Assembly: GCA_040274765.1 (NCBI GenBank)
Contig: JBEMAY010000050.1
Coordinates: 1-24,271 of the forward strand
From: Psychrobacillus sp040274765
GTDB lineage: Bacteria > Bacillota > Bacilli > Bacillales_A > Planococcaceae
DNA length: 24,271 nucleotides
Direction of reading: 5' to 3'
Made by a program: the position numbers and the translations under genes. Positions 5,546 to 13,564 of the stretch are shown here, piece by piece. A model generated the notes under the pieces. The model saw only the letters and a program-made list of their open reading frames with translations. It was not told where the DNA came from and ran no database searches. Every line of letters begins with the position of its first letter. Position 1 is the stretch's first letter.

Positions 5546-6952
5546 CTATTCAGCTTTTAACTTAATGTCTCCTGGCTTTTTCATAAATAAAGAAAGCACA
5601 AAATTTATAATCGCAAAGATTAAACCAAGCTTGAATACGAAAGAAGAGCCGGAAGCAGTTGCTTCTGCAAGATTATTCTCAACGTTTGTTAGGTAGCTAT
5701 TTTGTTTTGCTGATAACACAGAAACCATAATAGCAATCCCCATGGCACCAGCAACCTGTTGAACCGTTTGCGTTAAGGCAATACCATCTGGATAATATTC
5801 TCTTGGCAAAGAATTTAGTGTATTGGTTTGCGTAGAAGCTAGTACCATACCAATACCAAGCATCATGATAATAAGTGTAACAACTAATAACCAAGTAGCT
5901 GTTTCGATACCAAATGACGCATAAAGAACATATCCAATAACGACAAAGATAGTACCAGGAGTTATTACAGCTTTTGGACCGAACTTATCATACATCCGTC
6001 CAATGGTGGGGGCTAAAATACAGTTTAATAGGCTACCAGGCAACAACACAAGACCTGTAGTAAACGCAAGCATTAATAATCCCATTTGCATGTACATTGG
6101 TAAAACTACAAGCAGTGATAGCATATTAAAGAATGTAATGAAGCTCATTACGACTCCAAGAATGAATAAGGAATATTTAAATGCTTTCAAATTTAGCATT
6201 GGGTTTTCCATTTTCGTTTGACGTAGAGAGAAAAGAATTAATGCAATCACGCCAACAATAATGGATGTAATGACAATTGTACTTGTCCAGCCATGCTCTC
6301 CGGCCACACTTACTCCGTATACAATGCCACCGAATCCAAGTGTGGAAAGAATGACAGATAAAATATCGATAGAAACTATGCGAATTTCGTTAACATTAGG
6401 TAAGAATACTAAACATATGATTGCAGAGAGTAGTAAGAACGGGAGAGTGACCCAAAATATCCATTCCCATGATAGTGTATCTAAAATTAGTCCTGCAATC
6501 GTTGGGCCTAATGCTGGTCCAGCCAGCATAACTAATCCCATTACTCCCATTGCTGCCCCACGTTTGTTAGGTGGAAAGATAGTAAAGATGACATTTTGAG
6601 TTAATGGTAAATTGATCGCTAACCCTGCTGCTTGAATAATACGTCCCACTAGCAAAAGACTAAAAGTCGGTGATACTGCAGCTAAAATAGTTCCAATAAT
6701 GGATAAGGAAATAGAAGTAAGGAACATTTGACGTGTTGTAAATTTTTGCATCAGAATTCCTGTTACAGGTACTAAAATACCTAAAGTTAGAAAGTAACCC
6801 GTGGCTAACCATTGAACGGTCGTTGGTTTAACATCAAATATTGTACTTAAATCTCCTAAAGCAATATTTAATGCGGTTTCACTAAAAAGTCCGACAAATC
6901 CTGCTACTAAAAGAGCAGCCATGATTGGTCCTGTCTTGATCTGTTTATTCAT
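5546..6952 (-). CDS. DHA2-family (14-TM) MFS multidrug exporter, LmrB/EmrB-like
   Basis: The 468-residue, very hydrophobic protein has about 14 transmembrane helices, typical of the DHA2 drug:H+ antiporters (EmrB/QacA/LmrB). The first helix starts right after MNKQIKTGP. The WLATGYFLTLGILVPVTGIL region and the antiporter motif C (GLVMLAGPALGPTIAGLIL, helix 5) are visible. The acidic/aromatic loop DTLSWEWIFWVTLP that follows helix 5 in this family is also present. Among Bacillus proteins it most resembles LmrB-type lincomycin/puromycin exporters, but the substrate cannot be read from the sequence. The ATG has GAGGGAG 12 bp upstream, a rather long spacing. No TetR-type regulator lies beside it, although dyads that could be operators occur upstream (7043-7070 and 7271-7297). 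Confidence 0.85.
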   Translation of the reverse strand: MNKQIKTGPIMAALLVAGFVGLFSETALNIALGDLSTIFDVKPTTVQWLATGYFLTLGILVPVTGILMQKFTTRQMFLTSISLSIIGTILAAVSPTFSLLLVGRIIQAAGLAINLPLTQNVIFTIFPPNKRGAAMGVMGLVMLAGPALGPTIAGLILDTLSWEWIFWVTLPFLLLSAIICLVFLPNVNEIRIVSIDILSVILSTLGFGGIVYGVSVAGEHGWTSTIVITSIIVGVIALILFSLRQTKMENPMLNLKAFKYSLFILGVVMSFITFFNMLSLLVVLPMYMQMGLLMLAFTTGLVLLPGSLLNCILAPTIGRMYDKFGPKAVITPGTIFVVIGYVLYASFGIETATWLLVVTLIIMMLGIGMVLASTQTNTLNSLPREYYPDGIALTQTVQQVAGAMGIAIMVSVLSAKQNSYLTNVENNLAEATASGSSFVFKLGLIFAIINFVLSLFMKKPGDIKLKAE

Positions 6953-7270
6953 CTATGATTGAAACTCCCTCTATAAAATAGATATTTCCCTAGACATAGT
7001 CTTTAAGGGAATACTTCTTTGTTTTGTAAACTAAAATATACGGACGAGTGAGAAATTTAATTCTCTTGTCAGAAGTGTATAGGATACGTTCCACTGTGAG
7101 TAATAGGCTAAGGCTTAGTTCCACTACCAAAAAACTCATACCTATATATTGAAATAATTAGTAAAGAATAATCTTTTCCTTTTTTCTGCTATTTTTAAAT
7201 AAAAATATTCATCACTATATGTCGACTATTAGCGATTTTAACATGTGTTTTTACCATTACTCTTTTGCTC

Positions 7271-7297
7271 TGACCGGTCTAGTTGTTACTATAACAA
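7271..7297. promoter_or_regulatory. Two adjacent dyads, possible TetR-type operators
   Basis: TGACCGGTCTA (7271-7281, core GACCGGTC perfectly palindromic) is followed after 1 bp by TTGTTA-CTA-TAACAA (7283-7297). The minus-strand core TAGACCGGTCA resembles, from memory, the LmrA/YxaF operator that controls lmrB-type genes in B. subtilis. The site is about 320 bp from the start of the exporter, which weakens the link. Confidence 0.35.
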
Positions 7298-7453
7298 AAT
7301 AATTTCATGCGGTGTAAGTGTTTTTTTTCTACTAAATTTTACCTCGTTCATAAATCGGACAAAATCAGAGGGGATAGATGGAACTTAACAAGAGGGCAGT
7401 ACAAAGGTAGCATAATGAGTCCATCATTTATGTTGCTAGTGTATTTTTGAGGA

Positions 7454-7490
7454 GATTTAACCCTCCAACAATTAGCAGGAGGGTTAAATC
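7454..7490. terminator. Hairpin after the HAAS-type gene
   Basis: GATTTAACCCTCC (7454-7466) pairs perfectly with GGAGGGTTAAATC (7478-7490) around an 11-nt loop, directly past the minus-strand stop codon. No clear T run follows on the minus strand, so it may stabilise the 3' end rather than terminate strongly. Confidence 0.55.
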
Positions 7491-7496
7491 AATAAA

Positions 7497-8504
7497 TTAG
7501 ATTTTGGATTTTTTATAGCTTTCTACTATTTCTACAATAAGGGAAATAACGATAGAGGCAGCGATGATTATCCATAAAACATCCATTGCAGTACTCAGAT
7601 CAACGTTGTTTATTTTGATTGTTTTTTCTAAATAAGGAAGAGCAGCCTCGTTATATAAATTAGCGTTCCTTGAAATGAAGAGAAAAGCAATCGTGCTAAG
7701 TATATGGATAATGCCATTTACTAAAGCCACTTTTTTAGTCCATTGACCTTCCACCCACTTATAAAGTACGAGTCCTACCTCTAGGACAATAAATGCAATT
7801 ACTATTGGCCAATAAGATAGTAATATATTTTGTTCAAATATAGGCATGACTAGTTGTAAGCCGTTACCGTTTGAAGAACTATAAATACCTAACAGATGGT
7901 CAGCATTCCAGTAAATGATTGCCCAGACAGTGATCCAAAAAATACTAAAAATAATTTCTCCTGTAGATATAATTTTTTTAGCGGGAATGATTTGGACATC
8001 CTTTAAATCGTCTGGTGACCATGGAGTACCTCTTTTCGTCAAAGGTAGGTCATTTTTAGATAATCCGACACGTTCAACAATGACAAATACTATAGTGGTC
8101 CATATGAACACCTGAGAGGCGGCATAGATGACGTTGACAATAGTATCAGTAATGGTATTAATAATAACTGTTAGTACTGATTCCTCTCCATTAAACATTC
8201 CAATGCTAGCAACAATATTTAAGATAACGCATATAAGGATGACCCAAGGAAAAATTAGCTTCAGCGTTTCTATATAGGCATCGTACACCTTAGGACCGAT
8301 TAAATACATAGGCTTATCACGGTAGCTTGCTGCCAAAACAGCTGGATCGTCCATTTTAGCAAGGGCCGCTTTTACTTCCTTCTCTGTATAGCTCTCTGGA
8401 AGCATATCTTCAATTGAAAATCTTAGCTCCATTGCAATATCGTCTCGTGATTTTTTGGGAAGTCTTCTTGTTACCTCATACACATAAGCATCAATCAAAT
8501 TCAT
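7497..8504 (-). CDS. HAAS-domain membrane protein, partner of the PadR regulator
   Basis: This 335-residue protein has an N-terminal cytoplasmic helical domain (about 1-70). It includes LIDAYVYEVTRRLPKKSRDD, an ELRFSIEDML segment and the KMDDPAVLAASYRD block, as in HAAS/DUF1700-type domains that lie next to PadR repressors in Firmicutes. About six membrane-spanning helices follow, beginning near LKLIFPWVILICVIL, with an intervening hydrophilic loop (about 150-180). The family is thought to act as a membrane signalling or sensing partner of PadR-controlled units; the signal here is unknown. The start codon overlaps the end of the PadR gene by 14 bp, indicating translational coupling. No catalytic motifs are seen. 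Confidence 0.75.
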   Translation of the reverse strand: MNLIDAYVYEVTRRLPKKSRDDIAMELRFSIEDMLPESYTEKEVKAALAKMDDPAVLAASYRDKPMYLIGPKVYDAYIETLKLIFPWVILICVILNIVASIGMFNGEESVLTVIINTITDTIVNVIYAASQVFIWTTIVFVIVERVGLSKNDLPLTKRGTPWSPDDLKDVQIIPAKKIISTGEIIFSIFWITVWAIIYWNADHLLGIYSSSNGNGLQLVMPIFEQNILLSYWPIVIAFIVLEVGLVLYKWVEGQWTKKVALVNGIIHILSTIAFLFISRNANLYNEAALPYLEKTIKINNVDLSTAMDVLWIIIAASIVISLIVEIVESYKKSKI

Positions 8505-8838
8505 TCAAATCATCTCCCTCTAAAAGTGACTTCAATTCTAACGTCATTTTTTCCCACTCTCCTTTTAATTGTTCAAATACCTCTATGCCATAATCACTTA
8601 GCACATAATACTTTCTTGGTCTGCTTTCTGTTGTATCCCAGCTACTTGTTAATAGATCTTGTTTCTCTAAACGACGTAGTAAAGGATATAGTGTACTTTG
8701 TTCAATAGAAACTCCAGCACTTTCTAATCCTTGAACTAATGAATAACCGTACTGTGGCTTTCGTAATTGACTTAATACTGCCAAAGGAAGGGTTCCTCTT
8801 CTAAGCTCAGTCATGTATGAATCCAACAAGTTAACCAA
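8491..8838 (-). CDS. PadR-family transcriptional repressor
   Basis: The 115-residue protein starts at TTG 8838, supported by AGAGGTGGG 5 bp upstream. An in-frame ATG nine codons in lacks such a site and would remove conserved residues. The winged helix is clear: ELRRGTLPLAVLSQLRKPQYGYSL, then the EQSTLYPLLRRLEKQDLL recognition helix, and the beta wing SRPRKYYVLSDYG. A short C-terminal helix (about 85-115) should mediate dimerisation, which fits the small PadR-s2 subclass. It forms a two-gene unit with the HAAS membrane protein and probably represses its own promoter at the dyads around 8859-8908. The inducing signal is unknown. Confidence 0.9.
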   Translation of the reverse strand: MVNLLDSYMTELRRGTLPLAVLSQLRKPQYGYSLVQGLESAGVSIEQSTLYPLLRRLEKQDLLTSSWDTTESRPRKYYVLSDYGIEVFEQLKGEWEKMTLELKSLLEGDDLNEFD

Positions 8839-8858
8839 TAATACCCACCTCTTTTTCT

Positions 8859-8918
8859 ATACTGTATATCATACACTAATGGATAACAAATTATAACGTA
8901 TATAGTACTTTATTGAAA
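8859..8918 (-). promoter_or_regulatory. padR promoter with probable autoregulatory dyads
   Basis: On the minus strand TTTCAA (8913-8918) and TATAAT (8890-8895) are 17 bp apart. A dyad GTATATAGTAC (8898-8908) lies in the spacer. A second one, ACTGTATATCATACACT, lies downstream of the -10 (about 8861-8877). The AT-rich TGTATAT-like half sites resemble PadR operators and would allow self-repression. Confidence 0.45.
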
Positions 8919-8996
8919 AAAATTTCTTTTATGTGGGCTTTTGTAAAAGAATTTCTATATATGGTTGTTGTTTTTCATTTATATAACAATAAAAAA

Positions 8997-9022
8997 CTGC
9001 ACTTCTTTATAAAGAGGTACAG
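8997..9022 (-). terminator. Near-perfect 26-bp palindrome, minus-strand terminator-like
   Basis: CTGCACTTCTTTA pairs with TAAAGAGGTACAG with two imperfect pairs. On the minus strand the stem is followed by six Ts. No minus-strand gene lies directly upstream, so it may be a relic or an operator for the dehydrogenase gene that starts 70 bp later. Confidence 0.4.
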
Positions 9023-9092
9023 CTGCTTGTATAGTTAAATCTTTTTGTACTATGATAACAATGAACCTAATACTTTTAAGAGGAGCTTGTAA

Positions 9093-9854
9093 ATGAAACG
9101 TTTAGAAAATAAAACTGCTATCATTACTGGAAGTGGAGCTGGAATTGGTAAGGAAATTGCAATTGCATATGCAAAAGAAGGTGCTCGTGTAGTAATCGCT
9201 GATTTCAACGAGGAAGCTTTACAATCTACTGTAAAAGAATTAACGGAAGCGGGATATTCGGCGTTTGGTGTTAAAGTGAATGTTGCAAACGAGGAGGATG
9301 TACAAAAAATGGTTTCCTCTACAATTGAGCATTTTGGTCGCATTGATATTTTAGTGAACAACGCCGGTGTAGGTGATAATATGCAAGCTGCAGCTAATGT
9401 CGAGGACGATATATGGAACCGTGTTATGAATATTAACGTAACAGGCGTTATGCGCTGTATACGTCAAGTACTTCCTCATTTTGAAAAGAACGGAAGTGGC
9501 ACAATTATTAACATGGCATCATTATCTGGTGTAATGGGTGGTCGCGGTGGACTTACTTATACAGCGGCTAAGCATGCAGTAGTTGGTATGACTAAAAACG
9601 TTGCCTCGCATTACGGGCCGCTTGGTATTCGTTCCAACGCCATTGCACCTGGGCACGTAGAAACTGGGTTCGCAGCATCTATGGATAATGTCGATCCATT
9701 CGGTATGAAACAGGCTACACGTGGTGTGGGAATGATGACAAGAGCAGGACAAGTGTCGGACATTTCAAATATCGCTCTATTCCTAGCCTCTGACGAATCT
9801 TCACTTATCAATGGCATTGTAGTAACAGCTGACGGAGGCTGGAGTGCTTACTAA
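9093..9854 (+). CDS. Classical short-chain dehydrogenase/reductase (SDR)
   Basis: This 253-residue cytoplasmic NAD(P)-dependent oxidoreductase has all classical SDR elements: cofactor motif TGSGAGIG (12-19), NNAG (89-92), catalytic Asn115 in MNINVTG, Ser143, and the Tyr156-x3-Lys160 pair in TYTAAKHAVVGMTK. An Asp (D37, in VVIADFN) at the end of beta-2 favours NAD(H) over NADP(H). The C-terminal part ends NGIVVTADGGWSAY as in FabG-like and glucose-1-dehydrogenase-like members. The substrate cannot be predicted. The ATG has AGAGGAG 7 bp upstream. It appears monocistronic: a hairpin at 9864-9896 separates it from uppP. Confidence 0.88.
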   Translation: MKRLENKTAIITGSGAGIGKEIAIAYAKEGARVVIADFNEEALQSTVKELTEAGYSAFGVKVNVANEEDVQKMVSSTIEHFGRIDILVNNAGVGDNMQAAANVEDDIWNRVMNINVTGVMRCIRQVLPHFEKNGSGTIINMASLSGVMGGRGGLTYTAAKHAVVGMTKNVASHYGPLGIRSNAIAPGHVETGFAASMDNVDPFGMKQATRGVGMMTRAGQVSDISNIALFLASDESSLINGIVVTADGGWSAY

Positions 9855-9863
9855 TTTATATTG

Positions 9864-9896
9864 ACTCTCTAGATATTCTCTAGGGAGTTTTTTATT
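9864..9896 (+). terminator. Terminator of the SDR gene
   Basis: ACTCTCTAGA (9864-9873) pairs with TCTAGGGAGT (9879-9888), including one T-G wobble, and is followed by a T run. Confidence 0.85.
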
Positions 9897-10006
9897 TTTA
9901 AAGGAAATATTACTTTCAGTATACTTTTTAGCATATAATGGGCAAGTGAAACAAATTCTCTACTTTTACGTCAGTATAAATTATAAATGTTTTGGTAGGA
10001 GGAATA

Positions 10007-10816
10007 ATGGAAGACTTCATATTTACTTTAAAAATGATTATTATTGGACTTGTTCAAGGCTTTACAGAGCCAATTCCGGTTTCATCGAGTGGGCATGTTA
10101 TGATTGCTAGTGAGCTACTAGGAGTAGGAGAACAAGGCTTCACCTTTGCGATACTAACAAACACAGCTTCTTTGCTTGCAATCTTGCTAATTTATAGACA
10201 GGATATTATTAGACTAGCAACAAATTCTTTTTCATATGTGCAGAAGAAAGACACTCGTTTCAAAAGTGATTTTCGATTTGTACTTTTTATAATTATTGGA
10301 ACGATTCCAGCAGGCATATTAGGGGTTCTGTTGAGTGACTGGATAGCTGAAAGCATCAGTCTCACAGTAATTGCAATAATGCTTTTCATCACAGGGTTAG
10401 CCTTATGGACGATTCGGAATATGAAGGGGACTAAAGGAGAAAAAGACCTGACTGCCAAGGATGCTTGGATTGTTGGTTTAGGCCAAGCAGTTGCTTTAAC
10501 ACCTGGTATCAGTAGATCAGGAGCTACCATTATCTCCTCAATAGCTGTAGGGATGAAACAAGAGACAGCACTAAGGTTCTCCTTTATGCTTTATATCCCG
10601 ATAAGCTTAGGAGGGGTTGTATTAGGCTTATCCGATTTTATCAATGAACCAAACAAGGCTGAATTAGCCATTCCTTATTTGGCGGCGTTTGTAAGTACCT
10701 TTATCATGTCCTATTTTGCTATGAGATGGTTTATGGGAATCATGAAGAATGGGAAACTGCACTATTTTACTTATTATTGCTTCATCGTAGGTACTCTATT
10801 GTTAATATTCTTTTAA
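10007..10816 (+). CDS. uppP: Undecaprenyl-diphosphate phosphatase, UppP/BacA family
   Basis: The 269-residue polytopic membrane protein starts at ATG 10007, with TAGGAGGAAT just upstream; the in-frame 9992 start lacks this. The two UppP signatures are present. The first is QGFTEPIPVSSSGH, with Q17 and E21 at the (E/Q)xxxE positions, S27 and H30. The second is TPGISRSGAT, with R170. Numbering in the first motif coincides with E. coli UppP. The enzyme dephosphorylates undecaprenyl pyrophosphate outside the membrane so that the lipid carrier of peptidoglycan and teichoic acid synthesis can be reused; extra copies give bacitracin tolerance. The EPIP variant of the usual EFLP suggests a paralogue group rather than the housekeeping copy. 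It stands alone. Confidence 0.92.
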   Translation: MEDFIFTLKMIIIGLVQGFTEPIPVSSSGHVMIASELLGVGEQGFTFAILTNTASLLAILLIYRQDIIRLATNSFSYVQKKDTRFKSDFRFVLFIIIGTIPAGILGVLLSDWIAESISLTVIAIMLFITGLALWTIRNMKGTKGEKDLTAKDAWIVGLGQAVALTPGISRSGATIISSIAVGMKQETALRFSFMLYIPISLGGVVLGLSDFINEPNKAELAIPYLAAFVSTFIMSYFAMRWFMGIMKNGKLHYFTYYCFIVGTLLLIFF

Positions 10817-10951
10817 GGATAGTTTCTTAGGCTGTGTTAAAGGCTGGGATTGTTTTTTCATGATGTGGTTTTGCTTTTGAAATGTTACACATTAGCTAAT
10901 GTCGCAGGTTACTTCAATATTTTTAAAATTTAAAAGGAAAGAGGTGATTTT

Positions 10952-11596
10952 GTGAATAAATTTTTTAAAGTAACACTTATTTTGGTTGGAGTGATTATAT
11001 TAGCAATCGCTATACTTGTATTTTCTTTTGTACAGGGTATGAAGCCAGATAAAGAGGAAGAAGAAAAGGTAAAAATCCAAGCAGAGGAATACTTAGAAGA
11101 TAAATTCAATGATAACTTCGAAATTTATGATACTTTGTATGACAATATGGGGAACTTTAATTTTGAATATGCCGCCAAGGCTAGAGATAAGAGAAGTAAT
11201 TTGCAGTTTTTAGTTTATTATGATGAAGGAACGGAACAAATGGTGGACACTTACATCGCTGATAAATGGGCAGATGATTTAGAAAATGAAATACGTCCTT
11301 ATATTAAAGAAAATTTCGGAGAAGCCACGGATTTTCACGTCTATTATGACGATAAAATAGGCAAAGAATTGGGTATTGATGCTTCTAATCTAGAGAGTTA
11401 TAAAGATTTTAACGTTGCACCTACTATCCGTATTACTATTCCCCGAAAAAAGAGTGGCGAAGATGAAGAACTCTTTAATGAGTTCATATCATTTCTAAAA
11501 AGCGAAGATAAACTGCAACAGGGTACTGTTATTGTGGGTTATGTTGCTGAAAATGGTGAAATATTAGAGGATGATGAGTGGAGTCGAGAATTTTAA
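10952..11596 (+). CDS. Membrane-anchored acidic protein of unknown function
   Basis: This 214-residue protein starts at GTG, with AAAGAGGTGATTTT ahead. Residues 1-31 are a basic start plus one transmembrane helix (VTLILVGVIILAIAILVFSF), with no signal peptidase site or lipobox, so it is probably an N-terminally anchored extracytoplasmic protein. The rest is soluble and strongly acidic (KPDKEEEEK, DDEWSREF). It has an alpha/beta pattern with FNFEYAAKARDKRSNLQFLV and YYDDKIGKELGI, as in small conserved Bacillus YfjS/DUF-type lipoproteins or anchored proteins. I do not recognise a named family and see no catalytic motif. Two hairpin terminators follow, at 11652 and 11777. Confidence 0.75.
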   Translation: MNKFFKVTLILVGVIILAIAILVFSFVQGMKPDKEEEEKVKIQAEEYLEDKFNDNFEIYDTLYDNMGNFNFEYAAKARDKRSNLQFLVYYDEGTEQMVDTYIADKWADDLENEIRPYIKENFGEATDFHVYYDDKIGKELGIDASNLESYKDFNVAPTIRITIPRKKSGEDEELFNEFISFLKSEDKLQQGTVIVGYVAENGEILEDDEWSREF

Positions 11597-11651
11597 TGGA
11601 GTGCATGAGATTGCTCAGCTACGGGTGCTTTAGTAAAAATGAAATCAAATT

Positions 11652-11688
11652 AAAATGAGCTTGAAGAAAATATTCTAGCTCATTTTTT
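11652..11688 (+). terminator. Terminator of the anchored-protein gene
   Basis: AAAATGAGCT (11652-11661) pairs with AGCTCATTTT (11677-11686), with a T run at the 3' side. Confidence 0.8.
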
Positions 11689-11776
11689 GTATCTAAAATC
11701 AACCTTTCCCTTTAATATAGACTTTCTTATGGACTATTCGTTCGATGGAGAAAAAAAGCGGAAAATAGATTGTGCG

Positions 11777-11812
11777 AGGACACAATTCGCATTAGAATTG
11801 ATGTCCTTTTTT
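11777..11812 (+). terminator. Second, orphan terminator
   Basis: AGGACA-CAATTC pairs with GAATTG-A-TGTCCT (one bulged base), followed by six Ts. No gene lies between it and the preceding terminator. Confidence 0.7.
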
Positions 11813-12019
11813 GTTGCTTCAACTCTAAATACTCTATCTAGTGAGTTGTGATTACCCTTTGATTTAAGTTGTTAATGGCCCTTTTTGCTCTCTTTTTTTG
11901 TGCGAATTAAATAGGTCGCCTAGGTGGGTACAGCTAAATTGCATATATAAAGGTTAGAAGATGCAAGGTGATGTACAAACTATTCATATCACCTTGAAAT
12001 AAAATGAGGAGGCAAGTCA

Positions 12020-12406
12020 ATGTCATTACTGCCGTCTGATCCATTTAATCAGCTAACCACTAATATATTTAAAGAAATAGAACGTTTTTTTGGAGAGCTT
12101 CCCCTTTTTAAGGAGATGCAGCTCGGAAGCTTGCATATGGATATGCAGGAAACGGAAAATGAAATCGTTACATTGTGCAATATTCCTGGCTTGGGCAAAA
12201 ATAGTGATCTCGAAATTGAAGTGGTAAACAACATGCTAGTGATAAATGGCATGATTAATCACTCAGAGGAAGCAAACAATAGAAATTCACATTACGTAAG
12301 CCGATTTCACCGTTCCGTATCACTTCCGAGCTTAGTTTCTAAGGAAGACATGACTGTTAACTATAAAGATAACCAGCTAGAGGTTAGATTGCCAAAGCTA
12401 AAATAA
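12020..12406 (+). CDS. Hsp20/alpha-crystallin small heat-shock protein
   Basis: The protein has 128 residues, and its ATG is preceded by GAGGAGGCAAG. The N-terminal arm (1-35) is short and Phe-rich. The alpha-crystallin domain (about 36-125) shows MDMQETENEIVTLCNIPGLG, the dimerisation/edge-strand part LEIEVVNNMLVINGM, and the FHRSVSLPSLVSKEDM then YKDNQLEVRLPK ending that is diagnostic for Hsp20. It differs from most by lacking the C-terminal I-x-I/V tail beyond LPKLK, so oligomer assembly may be limited. In Bacillus such proteins are general holdase chaperones or, as with CotP, spore coat components; the two cannot be told apart here. No CIRCE element is visible upstream. Confidence 0.85.
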   Translation: MSLLPSDPFNQLTTNIFKEIERFFGELPLFKEMQLGSLHMDMQETENEIVTLCNIPGLGKNSDLEIEVVNNMLVINGMINHSEEANNRNSHYVSRFHRSVSLPSLVSKEDMTVNYKDNQLEVRLPKLK

Positions 12407-12410
12407 ATAG

Positions 12411-12446
12411 AAAAAGGAGATCTCCGTTTGTAGAGATCTCCTTTTT
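12411..12446. terminator. Bidirectional terminator between hsp20 and the LLM gene
   Basis: A perfect 14-bp stem (AAAAAGGAGATCTC with GAGATCTCCTTTTT) with an 8-nt loop lies between convergent genes. Confidence 0.92.
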
Positions 12447-12455
12447 GATATACGT

Positions 12456-13511
12456 TTATTTCCTTGTATATTTCTTAATTGCCGGTAGAATTTCATTACC
12501 AATTAGTTCAATGTTTTTTACTAACTTCTCGTAAGGTACCCCACCAAAGTCCATTTGTGCTATATAACGTTGATGGCCAAAAACCTCATGCTGATAAAGA
12601 ATCTTTTCAATAATTTGTTGTGGACTACCAATATTCATCACATCATGCGGGTCAGCACCTTGTAAGAATTGTTGTTTAGGGTATCCATGTCCATTGGAAA
12701 GCTTAAGTCCATGGTTTAGATAAGGATAGGTTTCTTGTTGTGCTAGCTGAGTTGTCTCTGCTGCATAGAAAAATCCTGCCGTTGCTACTGGTAGTGATTC
12801 CGTATCAAAACCACTTTCCATTGCTGCATTGCGATAAGCATCTATGGAAATCTTAAAGCTAGTTGCAGGGCCACCAAGAGTTGCGAGAAACATGGGAACT
12901 CCTGCATGTCCAGCTTTAATTGCGCTTGATGGATGGCCACCAACTGCTCGCCAAATTGGCATAGAACCATCTTTAGGTCGTGGGATAACCTTAGCATTTC
13001 TTAATGGAGCGCGGAATTCTCCAGCCCAATTTACAATCTCTTCTTTATTGATTTTCAAGAGTAACTCAAATTTTTCCTCAAACAATTCCTCATAATACTT
13101 CACATCGTACCCTAACAAATCAAACAGACCAACTCGGGAGGCTCTCCCTGCAACAATTTCTGTTCGACCATTTGATATTAAGTCTATCGTGGCAAAATCC
13201 TCGTACACTCGCACAGGATCAGAGGTACTTATTATCGTAGATGAGCTGGCAATTTTAATCTTGCTAGTCGCCTGGGCTATAGCTGCCAATACAACAGTGT
13301 GTGCCTGTGTTGTAAAGTATTCTTGATGACTTTCTCCTACACTAAAAAAGTCTAATCCCGCCTGCTCTGCTAACTTTGCTAACTCTATAATCTCATTAAT
13401 GCGCTGGGCCGAAGAAATGCGTTCCCCAGTATGTGGATTAGCGATATGATCCCCTAGTGTATAAAGGCCAAACTCTAGTCCTTTAGTTGAGTCTATTCTA
13501 TAATTCAGCAT
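12456..13511 (-). CDS. LLM-class (luciferase-like) flavin-dependent monooxygenase
   Basis: This 351-residue single-domain TIM barrel belongs to the bacterial luciferase-like family, which uses FMNH2 supplied by a reductase to oxygenate small substrates. Family features include the LEFGLYTLGDH start, the AEQAGLDFFSVGESHQEYF segment with the HxE-type active-site region, the ASSSTIISTSDPVRVYEDFATIDLISNGR block and EIVAGRAS. It belongs to the Atu2307/SP_0267-like or YhbW-like branch; the substrate is unknown. The ATG at 13509-13511 has only a distant GAGAGG. A possible 18-codon leader ORF with a much better site ends 7 nt inside this gene (see 13505-13561). It is divergent from an HxlR regulator 235 bp away, which probably controls it. 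Confidence 0.85.
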   Translation of the reverse strand: MLNYRIDSTKGLEFGLYTLGDHIANPHTGERISSAQRINEIIELAKLAEQAGLDFFSVGESHQEYFTTQAHTVVLAAIAQATSKIKIASSSTIISTSDPVRVYEDFATIDLISNGRTEIVAGRASRVGLFDLLGYDVKYYEELFEEKFELLLKINKEEIVNWAGEFRAPLRNAKVIPRPKDGSMPIWRAVGGHPSSAIKAGHAGVPMFLATLGGPATSFKISIDAYRNAAMESGFDTESLPVATAGFFYAAETTQLAQQETYPYLNHGLKLSNGHGYPKQQFLQGADPHDVMNIGSPQQIIEKILYQHEVFGHQRYIAQMDFGGVPYEKLVKNIELIGNEILPAIKKYTRK

Positions 13512-13561
13512 GTCTTGCTCAACCTCTCTCTATTGACAGTATATTTTTGATCGAATTTCAT
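13505..13561 (-). CDS. Possible 18-residue leader peptide ORF
   Basis: On the minus strand AAGGAG, 6 nt and ATG open a frame encoding MKFDQKYTVNRERLSKTC. Its TGA overlaps the start of the monooxygenase gene by 7 nt. The ribosome binding site is better than that of the gene itself, which suggests translational coupling. Its AAGGAG also forms the 3' arm of the hairpin at 13565-13595. No homologue is known to me, and such a short frame can arise by chance. Confidence 0.35.
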   Translation of the reverse strand: MKFDQKYTVNRERLSKTC

Positions 13562-13564
13562 AAA

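Larger units (their letters stand above)
6953..7496. other. Gene-free interval upstream of the MFS gene
   Basis: I see no ORF with a ribosome binding site in these 544 bp. They contain a 28-bp imperfect dyad at 7043-7070 (GACGAG...TTGTC), two adjacent dyads at 7271-7297, and a perfect 13-bp hairpin at 7454-7490 next to the stop of the HAAS gene. The length and dyads suggest a regulated 5' region of the exporter gene, possibly with a lost regulator. Confidence 0.5.
11597..12019. other. Gene-free interval with two terminators
   Basis: There is no coding frame with a start site in these 423 bp. They contain the terminator of the preceding gene and a second, independent one (11777-11812) with no gene between them. 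This suggests that a small gene or RNA between 11690 and 11777 was lost, or that the second hairpin belongs to an undetected transcript. Confidence 0.45.

Noticed and set aside
6261..6599. 112-codon plus-strand frame inside the MFS gene
   Set aside because: It is antisense to conserved transporter helices and has no start signal.
7352..7361. AATCGGAC motif matching the terminal tandem repeat unit
   Set aside because: A single 8-mer match with different flanks is expected by chance in a window of this size.
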